DNA from: Myxococcus sp. CA023
GTDB taxonomy: Bacteria > Myxococcota > Myxococcia > Myxococcales > Myxococcaceae
Assembly: GCF_010998615.1 (NCBI RefSeq)
Contig: NZ_JAAEAH010000070.1
Span: forward strand, 1 to 52,140
Direction: 5' to 3'
Length of the DNA: 52,140 bases
How positions within the stretch are numbered: the stretch's first letter is position 1; each line of letters begins with the position of its first letter. Below the pieces are notes generated by a model, which worked only from the letters and a program-made list of their open reading frames with translations, did no database searches and was not told where the DNA came from. A program made the position numbers and the translations under genes. This document shows positions 23,568 through 30,905 of this stretch, piece after piece.

Positions 23568-24629
23568 TTACTGCAACGCGAGTCCCGCGCCCACCGTCGT
23601 GAAGGCCACCTCGTCCGCGCCGCCACTCGCCTGGGCGGCCACCACCGCCAGCCCCACGAGCCGCCCGTCCGCCAGCACCCCGCACGCCAGCGTGCCTTCC
23701 GCGCCACCCGGCGTGCGCAGCGGATGCACGGTGGCCTTGCTCCCCAACGCCGGAGGCGCGGGAAGTGACAGCGCCTCACCCAGCGCACCGCCCAGCGCCT
23801 GGAACAACCCCTTGCACCCCACGGCCGCAGCCTTGCCCGTGCCGCGCTCCACCCAGAGCAGGCCATAACGCCCCCGCGCCGTGTCGCCGAAGCCTACGCC
23901 GCCGCCCTGCAGGGTGGACGCGGGCAGCACCAGGTGCGGTGCGAGCTGCTCGCGCGTCAGCTGTCCCCACCCCGGGGGCAGCTCCAGCCGATACCCCAGC
24001 TCGCTGCCCACCAGGGACTGACGCACACCCGCGCCCGACGTCCCCGCGATGGGAAGCGCCAGCAACCCCGCCGAAGCGACCGCCGCTCCCAGGCCCAAAC
24101 CCAGCCCCAGGTAGCGCCGCATGGGCCCCGGCTCGCCCACCACCATGACCAACGCGAGCACCCCGAGGATGAAGTAGGCCACGTGGACGGGGGCCAGCGG
24201 TGCCTCACGCGCCAACCATCCCGTGGCCAGCAGCTGCACCACCACGCCCACCTGCGCCATCCCCTTCGCGGGGCCGCGGTTGAGCACCAGCACCAGTGCG
24301 AGCACCGCGCCCAGGCACACCAGGCCGTACGTCCACGTGGGGTCCTCCAGCGAGCCCAACAGGCCCGCGGCGCGGACGAACCAGGCCGCGGCGCTCGCCA
24401 GCAACACCCCCGCCGCAGGGCCCGGATGGGCGGACACCGCGCTGGTGACAAGGTCCCCGCCGAACACCGTGGCGTCGTCGTCCGCCTCCACCATGGGCCG
24501 GTCCAACCGCATCCGGCCAACCTTCTTGTGGGACTGGAGATGGTCGAACGGCTCCCCGCACGAGGGGCACGCTCTGGCACCGCGCGGAATGGGGCTGTGG
24601 CCGCAGTTCGGACAGAGAGTCTGGGGCAT
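23568..24629 (-). CDS. zinc-ribbon membrane protein of unknown function
   Basis: The 353-residue protein opens with a zinc ribbon, C6-x2-C9 and C21-x2-C24, followed by the linker HLQSHKKVGRMRLDRPMV. Five or so membrane helices occupy about 65-205 (GVLLASAAAWFVRAAGLLG, TYGLVCLGAVLALVLVLN, VAYFILGVLALVMVV, YLGLGLGLGAAVASAGLLAL). A soluble C-terminal domain of about 140 residues has LELPPGWGQLTREQL and GRYGLLWVERGTGKA, like periplasmic DUF-type domains found after membrane anchors. No function is recognised. It is transcribed away from the sigma54 control region. Confidence 0.8.
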   Translation of the reverse strand: MPQTLCPNCGHSPIPRGARACPSCGEPFDHLQSHKKVGRMRLDRPMVEADDDATVFGGDLVTSAVSAHPGPAAGVLLASAAAWFVRAAGLLGSLEDPTWTYGLVCLGAVLALVLVLNRGPAKGMAQVGVVVQLLATGWLAREAPLAPVHVAYFILGVLALVMVVGEPGPMRRYLGLGLGLGAAVASAGLLALPIAGTSGAGVRQSLVGSELGYRLELPPGWGQLTREQLAPHLVLPASTLQGGGVGFGDTARGRYGLLWVERGTGKAAAVGCKGLFQALGGALGEALSLPAPPALGSKATVHPLRTPGGAEGTLACGVLADGRLVGLAVVAAQASGGADEVAFTTVGAGLALQ

Positions 24630-25038
24630 GCCCCCGGCGTATACCGCACTGGCCGCGCCGCCCACGAGGCCGCGACATTCGTGTCAGGATGTTCTGGCTT
24701 TCCGCCCGGAAAGACGGACTTCTGCGGGAAGGCTCGACTCTGACATCGAGGTCAGATTGGACCTAGGTGCCAAGAATTGTAAGCCACGTGACGAAACGGG
24801 GCCGTTGAACGAAACGTCGAGATTGCGCTCAGAGTGAACGAAAACGCTCGATGAAACGATCCATACCCGGGGAGCACCGTGAACCCAGCGAGCCAACTGT
24901 CTGCTTAACCCCGCTTTCTGCCTGGGAAATGAGGGGCATTGTCCCACCGGACAGGTAGTCAGGCGGCTGGCACCTCAACTGCATGTGTCAGACCCACGGT
25001 GTACTCACCCGCGTAGCACGGTGCGGTGGGAGGAACCC
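24630..25038. other. 409-nt intergenic control region
   Basis: This is the longest gene-free stretch and is visibly less GC-rich than its surroundings. It holds a dyad TCTGAC-n6-GTCAGA (24739-24756), four GAAACG/GAAAACG boxes between 24793 and 24858 (two of them within TGAACGAAACG and TGAACGAAAACG), and the sigma54 promoter at 24968-24984. It separates divergent genes. A minus-strand frame of 87 codons inside it looks like chance and was not called. Confidence 0.6.
24968..24984 (+). promoter_or_regulatory. sigma54 (-24/-12) promoter
   Basis: TGGCAC at 24968-24973, five nt, then CTGCAT: the GG and GC dinucleotides are exactly 10 nt apart, as in the RpoN consensus, with one mismatch in the -12 element. 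Predicted start is near 24995, about 45 nt ahead of the gene at 25039. An enhancer-binding protein would be needed for activation. Confidence 0.7.
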
Positions 25039-25281
25039 ATGGGCAAGCGGACGACTCGTAGAAGTGGCGCGGTTCCCAGGCAGGGCCGGCGGGTGATGCC
25101 CGCGCTCCGGCGAACGGCCCAGCGGGCCCGGGCGGCCGCGGGCAAGGTCCACCTGACGGTGGGTGAGGTCATCGCGGCGGCCTTCGAGACCTCCGGCGGA
25201 GAGTTGGTGGATGTGCTGGCCCAGCTCACCTCGCCGCAAATGACCCGGGCGCTGGGGCGTCGCATCGTCGTGGAGGGCTGA
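25039..25281 (+). CDS. small basic hypothetical protein under sigma54 control
   Basis: The 80-residue product starts MGKRTTRRSGAVPRQGRR, a strongly basic N-terminus, and continues with a helical domain (VGEVIAAAFETSGGELVDVL, LTSPQMTRALGRRIVVEG). No family is recognised; the basic arm could bind nucleic acid. ATG at 25039 has GGGAGG six nt upstream. The sigma54 promoter 55-70 nt upstream and the repeats before it imply regulated expression, as for many developmental and motility genes in myxobacteria; the function is unknown. Confidence 0.75.
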   Translation: MGKRTTRRSGAVPRQGRRVMPALRRTAQRARAAAGKVHLTVGEVIAAAFETSGGELVDVLAQLTSPQMTRALGRRIVVEG

Positions 25282-25313
25282 GCCCTCCGCCCCTGTCCCG
25301 GCCGGCGTGGACG

Positions 25314-25565
25314 TCAGTCTCCCGCCATCAGGATGCCGGCGGTGTAGTGCTGCCGCGTGGGTTCTCCCGCGAGCAGCTTCTCGAAGTCTGCCGCGTTGTT
25401 CGGGTGCACCAGGAAGCTGCCGGAGCGTGTCTCCAGGCGCACAGGCGCGGCCAGCGACTGTGGCTCCTCGGCCACGGTGCCACCACCGCCCTCGTCCAGG
25501 CTGTGAGACGGCACGGTGGCGCAGGCGGTGAAGAGCAGGAAGCCAGGGACAAGAAAGCGCCTCAT
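25314..25565 (-). CDS. small lipoprotein
   Basis: The 83-residue product has a lipoprotein signal, FLLFTACATVPSHS, with acylated Cys15, and a short mature part with APVRLETRSGSFLVHPNNAA and FEKLLAGEPTRQHYTAGILM. No family is known. It ends 32 nt after the convergent stop of the sigma54-driven gene. Gene reality rests on the clean lipobox and codon-position bias. Confidence 0.65.
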   Translation of the reverse strand: MRRFLVPGFLLFTACATVPSHSLDEGGGGTVAEEPQSLAAPVRLETRSGSFLVHPNNAADFEKLLAGEPTRQHYTAGILMAGD

Positions 25566-25668
25566 GCGGGTCCTCCGGTGGACGGACCCAGGGGTGGGCC
25601 CGCGCGCCCCTCCCTATGCCGCATCTCGCGCGGAGACAAGGCGCCGCGCGCCATCCCGGAAACGACGA

Positions 25669-25700
25669 AGGCCCGCGTCCCCCTGGGGAGACGCGGGCCT
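25669..25700 (-). terminator. terminator after the TolB-like lipoprotein gene
   Basis: A perfect 11-pair hairpin (25669-25679 with 25690-25700, arms AGGCCCGCGTC and its complement, 10-nt loop) lies 29 nt after the stop at 25729. The minus strand continues TTCGTCGTTT, a weak T-rich tail. Confidence 0.65.
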
Positions 25701-25728
25701 GGGACTTCACGCCGTCAACAGCCTGGGG

Positions 25729-27207
25729 CTACCGGGGCTGCCAGCGCGGGCGGTGGTCATCGCCGCGCGACGTCTGGAGGGTGTACTCCCCCAGCGGGTG
25801 GACGATGGGGTCACCCACCTTCGCGCCCGCCGCCGGGTCAATCTGCTGGACGTAGAGCTGCCCCGCCTGGATGTAGGCCACGTAGTGGCCATCCGGAGAG
25901 AACGACGGAAGCGTGGCGCCCTCGGCGAAGCTGACCTCATCCCCCACCGGGGCGCCGTCCGCCGGGTTGATGCGGCGCAGGAAGATGATGTTGCCCGGGT
26001 CGCCGGTGCAGGGCGAGGTGCCGGCGCCGCAGAGCTCCGGCTCACCCGTGGTGGGGTTGAAGAAGTAGGCGCGCACGTACGCCACCCAGCTGCCATCCCG
26101 CGCCCAGGTGGGGTTGGCGATGTAGGAATCCACCGAGCCACCCTCGACGGCCGCCGTGCTGAACTCGGCAATTGTCTGCACGGCGGCGCCGCTCACGGGG
26201 ACGATGTAGAGCGCGGTGTTCAGCCCCACCGGCCGCGCGTCATCCGGACGGAGGAACAGGAGCTGGTCATTGACGCGGTTGTAGTGCGGCTGCTCCGCCG
26301 TGGGGCCCGCGATGGCCAGCGGCTTGGGCGCGCCGCCACCCACGGTGTCCGTGGAGATGCCGACGGTGGCGGTGCTGAACGCGAACGTGTTGCCATTGCG
26401 CCAGGCCGGGGAGGAACCCAACGCGGTGACCTGCTCCACCGTGCCGCCCTCTGCCGGAACGCGGGAGATGCCGGAGATGCTGTCGCCATCGCGGCGCACG
26501 TACAGGAGAGAATTACCCGGCTCCCACTCCAGGTAGAGGAAGCCCTCGGTGCTGCCCGTGGTGCCGTTGGCGAGCATCGTGGGCGCGCCCGCCACCAGCG
26601 GCACGTCGCGCGCCACCAGCTCACCGGCCATGTTCCCCGTCGAGGTGCCCGTCTCGGTGGCGCCCTGGACGAAGGCAATCCGGCTGCCGGCCGGATTCCA
26701 GCGCGGGTAGCGGCTGTCCACCTCGGCGTCCGACAGCCGCGTGGGCTCCGGCTCATCGAAGCGCGTCACCACCGCAGCCATTTCGTCGGTGTCGTCCATG
26801 GCCGTGAAGGCCACGTGCAGCGCCTGACACGTCATGGCCTCGGTCGTGCCCTCACAGCGCAGGCCCGCGGCGCAGTCGGAGGACGCGGTGCAAGCCTCGC
26901 CCTTGGCCCCCGTGCCGATGACGACCACGCCACCGTCGTCGGCCGTGCCCGCGTCCGTGCCGGCGTCCACTTCAGTGCCCGCGTCCTGTTCGGTGCCGGC
27001 GTCCTCTTCCGTCCCAGCGTCCCCCTCGGGCGGCCGCTGGACATCGCGCAGCTCGCAGTTGCCCGAGCGGCACGTCCAATCCTTCCCCGCCGGAGGGGGC
27101 CCTTTGTCGCTGCGGCAGTCGAATACATCGACACACTCGTCACCGCACCCCGTCGACAGCACCAGCAGCACGCCACACAGCGCGCTGATAACGACACGCT
27201 TGGTCAT
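25729..27207 (-). CDS. TolB-like beta-propeller lipoprotein
   Basis: The 492-residue protein has a lipoprotein signal (VISALCGVLLVLSTGCGDEC), an N-terminal cysteine-rich segment (about 21-60) and a low-complexity spacer with tandem DAGTE-type hexads (about residues 60-90). After a second small cysteine motif (CTASSDCAAGLRC) the rest resembles TolB/PD40 propeller blades: RLSDAEVDSRYPRWNPAGSR, SSPAWRNGNTFAF, NPTWARDGSWVAYVRA and LPSFSPDGHYVAYIQAGQLY. Such myxobacterial lipoproteins with an Asp/Gly/Thr spacer are thought to be surface-exposed; ligand unknown. The ATG at 27207 follows the family layout. Confidence 0.88.
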   Translation of the reverse strand: MTKRVVISALCGVLLVLSTGCGDECVDVFDCRSDKGPPPAGKDWTCRSGNCELRDVQRPPEGDAGTEEDAGTEQDAGTEVDAGTDAGTADDGGVVVIGTGAKGEACTASSDCAAGLRCEGTTEAMTCQALHVAFTAMDDTDEMAAVVTRFDEPEPTRLSDAEVDSRYPRWNPAGSRIAFVQGATETGTSTGNMAGELVARDVPLVAGAPTMLANGTTGSTEGFLYLEWEPGNSLLYVRRDGDSISGISRVPAEGGTVEQVTALGSSPAWRNGNTFAFSTATVGISTDTVGGGAPKPLAIAGPTAEQPHYNRVNDQLLFLRPDDARPVGLNTALYIVPVSGAAVQTIAEFSTAAVEGGSVDSYIANPTWARDGSWVAYVRAYFFNPTTGEPELCGAGTSPCTGDPGNIIFLRRINPADGAPVGDEVSFAEGATLPSFSPDGHYVAYIQAGQLYVQQIDPAAGAKVGDPIVHPLGEYTLQTSRGDDHRPRWQPR

Positions 27208-27327
27208 GGAAACCCTCCGGAGAATAGAGGGCGCGTATACCGTCGGCCTTTCCGGGCGCGCGCACCCGGATGCGCAGGAGCACGCAGCGTGTTCCTGAAT
27301 GAACGGCCCAAGGGAGCAGCCTGCTCG

Positions 27328-28125
27328 ATGATAGACACCCACTGCCACCTGGATGCGTCCCGCTTCGACGCCGACAGGAATGAAGTCCTCTCGCGCGCCT
27401 GGGCCGCAGGCCTCCACGGCATCGTCATCCCTGGCGTGGGCCCGCATGACTGGGAGCCCTTGCTGGAGATGTCCCGCCAGGATGCCCGCCTTCAGGTGGG
27501 CCTGGGCATCCACCCGCAGCTCCTCCCCGACATGCCCCCGGAAGAGGACGACGCCGTGCTCGAGCACCTGGACGCGTTGCTCGCGAAGGGCGGCGCGGCG
27601 GCCGTGGGTGAGTGCGGATTGGACGGCCCCAGCCTTCCGGGCGCGCCGCTGGAACGGCAGGTGGCGGTGCTGAAGCGGCACCTCGCGCTGGCGCGCAAGT
27701 ACGGCCTGCCCCTGCTGATGCACTGTCACCGGCTGCACCCAGCCCTCATCGAACTGCTGAAGGAGGAGCCCCTCCCCGAGGCCGGCGTGCTCATGCACAG
27801 CTACAGCGGCGGCGTGGAGCTGGCGCGCTTCTATCTCCAGAAGGGCTGCCACTTCTCCTTCGCGGGCCCCGTCACCTGGACGGAGGCCCGCAAGCCCCTG
27901 GACGCGCTCCGGGCCATCCCCCTGGACCGGCTGATGGCGGAGACGGACGCCCCGGACCAGGCCCCCACGCCCCACCGGGGGACGCGCTCCGAGCCGGGCT
28001 ACCTCCCCCACATCCTGGAGGGCATGGCCCGCGTCCGGGGGGAGCCCGCCGAGGAGGTCGCCCGGCAGACGACCGAGAATGCCCGCCGCTTCTTCCGGGA
28101 AGCTTTCCCTGCACCTTCGCGGTAG
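27328..28125 (+). CDS. tatD: TatD-family metal-dependent hydrolase
   Basis: The 265-residue enzyme is a TatD-type deoxyribonuclease, a TIM-barrel metalloenzyme used in DNA repair and turnover. Metal ligands are visible: DTHCHLD near the start, GECGLDG (in place of the usual GEIGLD), LMHCHR, LMHSYSGG and AETDAPDQ. The last block, LPHILEGMARVRGEPAEEVA, is the family's helical end. The ATG at 27328 has GGGAG about 10 nt upstream. tcdA follows after 28 nt on the same strand. Confidence 0.93.
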   Translation: MIDTHCHLDASRFDADRNEVLSRAWAAGLHGIVIPGVGPHDWEPLLEMSRQDARLQVGLGIHPQLLPDMPPEEDDAVLEHLDALLAKGGAAAVGECGLDGPSLPGAPLERQVAVLKRHLALARKYGLPLLMHCHRLHPALIELLKEEPLPEAGVLMHSYSGGVELARFYLQKGCHFSFAGPVTWTEARKPLDALRAIPLDRLMAETDAPDQAPTPHRGTRSEPGYLPHILEGMARVRGEPAEEVARQTTENARRFFREAFPAPSR

Positions 28126-28153
28126 GCGAGCGGTCGCGTTATAGAGGACCGCC

Positions 28154-28993
28154 ATGAACCCGCAGCCGCTCCCCGCCCCGGACTCGCTCGCCCGTCCCTT
28201 CAAGCTCTCCCGGCGCTTCGACCGGACCGGTCGCCTGCTGGGCGACTCCGCGATGGAGCGGTTGGCCAACGCGCGCGTGGTGGTGTTCGGCCTGGGCGGC
28301 GTGGGCAGCTTCGCGGCGGAGGGCCTGGTGCGCAGCGGCATTGGCCACCTGACGCTGGTGGACCATGACGACGTGTGCGTCACCAACACCAACCGCCAGC
28401 TCCACGCGACGGTGAAGGCCGTGGGCAAGCCCAAGGCGGAGCTGATGGCGCAGCGCTGCCAGGAAATCAATCCGGCGGCGAAGGTGGAGGCGGTGCGCGA
28501 GTTCTACCGCGCGGACGTGGCCGAGCAGATGCTCCAGCCGGGCCAGTACGACTTCGTCGTGGACGCCATCGACAACGTGAAGGCGAAGCTGCACCTGCTG
28601 CACCGCTGCGTGACGCTGGGCGTGCCGGTGGTCAGCTCCATGGGCGCCGCGGGCCGGTTGGACCCCACCGCCATCCGCGTGGAGGACCTGTCCGAGACGC
28701 ACATGGACCCCTTCGCCAAGGACATCCGCAAGCTGCTCAAGCGCAAGTACGCGGTGGAGACGGACAAGCACACGGGCATCACCGCCGTGTACTCCATCGA
28801 AGCGCGGCGGCTGCCGGTGACGCTCCAGTACGACGACGCCACCGACGGCTTCCTGTGCGTGTGCCCGCAGGACAACGAGTTCCACACCTGCGACCACCGC
28901 ACGCAGATTGACGGCAGCGTGGCCTTCGTCACGTCCTGCTTCGGGATGAACGCGGCGGGCGTGGTGGTGCGGCGGCTCGCGGCGGCGCGATAG
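28154..28993 (+). CDS. tcdA: tRNA threonylcarbamoyladenosine dehydratase (TcdA/CsdL)
   Basis: The 279-residue E1-like enzyme uses ATP to convert t6A37 of tRNA to cyclic t6A. Visible: RRFDRTGRLLGDSAMERLAN, the nucleotide loop GLGGVGS at 46-52, LTLVDHDDVCVTNTNRQLHA, the metal/catalytic region YDFVVDAIDNVKAK and VVSSMGAAGRLDPT. Cysteines FLCVCPQDNEFHTC near the C-terminus are unusual additions. Length and order match E. coli CsdL. It lies in a plus-strand pair after tatD. Confidence 0.92.
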   Translation: MNPQPLPAPDSLARPFKLSRRFDRTGRLLGDSAMERLANARVVVFGLGGVGSFAAEGLVRSGIGHLTLVDHDDVCVTNTNRQLHATVKAVGKPKAELMAQRCQEINPAAKVEAVREFYRADVAEQMLQPGQYDFVVDAIDNVKAKLHLLHRCVTLGVPVVSSMGAAGRLDPTAIRVEDLSETHMDPFAKDIRKLLKRKYAVETDKHTGITAVYSIEARRLPVTLQYDDATDGFLCVCPQDNEFHTCDHRTQIDGSVAFVTSCFGMNAAGVVVRRLAAAR

Positions 28994-28997
28994 GCGC

Positions 28998-29969
28998 TCA
29001 GACCACCTGCTGCGGTTGGGACACTTCGGCCGCGGCGCCCTCGCGTCCGCAGGGACGGCGGAAGACACACCGCGCGCAGGACGTCAGCGACTCCGTGGGC
29101 GGAAACGCGGACGCGTCCAGCGGCGTGTTGGTGGCCGGGTCCTTCAGCAGCGAGCGCATCTTCGCCACGCTCTGCTCGAAATGCCGGTGGAAGGAGGCCA
29201 TGGCCTCCGGGTCCACCATGACGTCCTGCTCCTTGCCCTCGTTGAGGTACACGAGCGAGGCGCGCACCTTCTCCACCGGGAAGCGGTAGCGCTGGGCCAC
29301 GTAGAGCGCGTAACCGAGCACCTGCTCGTCGTACCCGTCACGCGACTTGCCCGTCTTCCAGTCCACCACCACCGGCGTGCCGTCCGCGTCCACGAAGGCC
29401 AGGTCGGGAATCGCGAAGACCTTGAGGCCGTCCATCGTGAAGTGGGCGAAGTCGAAGCCCGCGTCCACCTCCAGCCACTGCTCGGGCTTGAGGCTGTGCG
29501 CCAGGTCCTTCCAGCGCGAGGAGAAGAACCACGACAGCGCGGAGCGCACCGTCTCCCAGTTCTGCTTCCACGCCTCGTCCGGCACGGCTTCGGCGTACTC
29601 GTGCTCCACCAAGCCGGTGAACTGCTTGCGGTACTTCTGCGACCAGTAGTTCTTCGAGCGCGAGTGCCGGAAGTCGTCCTGCATCAGCTTGCGCGTGCGA
29701 GCCTCCACCGCCGCCGGGTCCACCTCGCGGCCCGCGCGCCAGTCCAACAGCACGTCCTTGATGCTCTCGTGCACCACGCTGCCGGCCCACGTGTAGCGGT
29801 TGCCCAGCTTCTTCAGCACGTAGAGCTCGCGTACGTCCTTGGGCGCGCTCGCCTCCCAGCCGCCCCAGGAGCGGTAGTAGTAGAGGTAGTACGCGCGAAG
29901 GCACTCGGAGAACTTCTCGTGGCGGCTCTTGGACCAGGAGAAGTCGTTGCTGAGAGGGGGGCGCCGCAT
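28998..29969 (-). CDS. PD-(D/E)XK nuclease with Cas4-like Fe-S cysteines
   Basis: The 323-residue protein looks like a RecB/Cas4-type nuclease (PDDEXK_1). The active site is in FAIPDLAFVDADGT, VVVDWKTGKSRDG and DEQVLGYALYVAQRY. One cysteine near the N-terminus (HEKFSECLRAYYLYYY) and three at the C-terminus (CARCVFRRPC) match the spread iron-sulfur ligands of Cas4 and AddB. No CRISPR genes or addAB lie nearby, so it is a solitary nuclease, perhaps acting on 5'-ended single strands. ATG 29969 or 29981 starts it. It is divergent from the SDR gene. Confidence 0.85.
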   Translation of the reverse strand: MRRPPLSNDFSWSKSRHEKFSECLRAYYLYYYRSWGGWEASAPKDVRELYVLKKLGNRYTWAGSVVHESIKDVLLDWRAGREVDPAAVEARTRKLMQDDFRHSRSKNYWSQKYRKQFTGLVEHEYAEAVPDEAWKQNWETVRSALSWFFSSRWKDLAHSLKPEQWLEVDAGFDFAHFTMDGLKVFAIPDLAFVDADGTPVVVDWKTGKSRDGYDEQVLGYALYVAQRYRFPVEKVRASLVYLNEGKEQDVMVDPEAMASFHRHFEQSVAKMRSLLKDPATNTPLDASAFPPTESLTSCARCVFRRPCGREGAAAEVSQPQQVV

Positions 29970-30092
29970 GAAGGCGCGCATCCTAGGCGTTCGCCCGCTC
30001 CACCAGAAGGGGAACAGGCGGGGAAACAGGCCCCCGCTGGTCGCTGAAAGACAGTCCCCCCAGGCAACCGGGAAGGTATGGTGCGCGCTGGC

Positions 30093-30905
30093 ATGAAGAC
30101 CCAACCCTTCAAGGGCCGGGTGGTCCTCATCACGGGGGCTTCCGGAGGCATTGGCAGGGCGGCCGCGAGGGCCTACGCGGCCGCGGGCGCGGATGTCGTC
30201 CTGGCCGCGCGCCGGCTTCCCGAGCTCGAGGACGCGGCCCGTGAAGTGGCGTCACTGGGCGTGAGGGCACTGCCGGTGCGGTGCGACGTCACGGTGGGCG
30301 ACGACGTGACGCGGCTGGTGCGCGAGACGGACGCCGCCTTCGGTGGGCTGGATGTGCTCGTCAACAACGCGGGCCAAGGTCTCTACGGACCGCTGGAGGG
30401 CGTTGGGGAGGAGCAACTCCGGCAGGTCTTCGAGCTGAACGTCTTCAGTCTGTGGCGGATGACGCGCGAGGCACTGCCGCTGTTGCGCAAGCGGCGTGGC
30501 GCTCAGGTGGTCAACGTCAGCTCCGTGCTGGGCCACCGGGGACTGCCGCTGCTGGGCGGTTACTGCGCGTCCAAGGCCGCGGTGAATGCGATGACGGAGT
30601 CGCTGCGCGCGGAACTGGCCACCGAGGGCATCCGGGTGCTGCTCGTGTCGCCCGGCTTCACCGAAAGCGACTTCCGGGAGAACCGCCTTCATGCGGAGGG
30701 CTGGCGACAGGACGCCATTCCGCTGAAGGCCATGTCCGCGGAAGAAGTCGCCGACGCAATGGTTCGTGCGAGCCGGAGTGGACGGCGCGACACCGTGCTC
30801 ACGCTGCCCGGCCGGGTGATGGTGGTGGCCAACCGGTGGGTGCCTTCCCTGTTCGACCGTGTCGCCCGCCGCATGGCGCTTGCTTCGAAGAAGAAGGACG
30901 CATGA
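30093..30905 (+). CDS. short-chain dehydrogenase/reductase
   Basis: The 270-residue SDR uses NAD(P)(H). It has the Rossmann TGASGGIG loop near residue 14, NNAG around 91, and the catalytic set with Ser in VNVSSVLGHRG and the YCASK motif. The C-terminus adds a helix (FDRVARRMALASKKKDA) common in lipid-acting DHRS7-like SDRs. Substrate is unknown. The start is unsettled: ATG 30093 matches the family, GTG 30081 has a better placed GGAAGG. mutY overlaps its stop (ATGA). Confidence 0.9.
   Translation: MKTQPFKGRVVLITGASGGIGRAAARAYAAAGADVVLAARRLPELEDAAREVASLGVRALPVRCDVTVGDDVTRLVRETDAAFGGLDVLVNNAGQGLYGPLEGVGEEQLRQVFELNVFSLWRMTREALPLLRKRRGAQVVNVSSVLGHRGLPLLGGYCASKAAVNAMTESLRAELATEGIRVLLVSPGFTESDFRENRLHAEGWRQDAIPLKAMSAEEVADAMVRASRSGRRDTVLTLPGRVMVVANRWVPSLFDRVARRMALASKKKDA

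Noticed and set aside
24684..24947. 87-codon minus-strand frame in the sigma54 control region
   Set aside because: No codon-position bias, no ribosome site, and it overlaps the repeats and the promoter approach; best explained by chance.
25516..28125. Very long open frames on both strands, including 869 and 913 codons at 25516-28470, and similar at 7422-9998, 16152-18344, 36169-39432 and 44997-47318
   Set aside because: They are products of high GC3: each lies antisense or out of frame to a recognisable gene and encodes Arg/Pro/Gly/His-rich nonsense. The real genes inside them start later.
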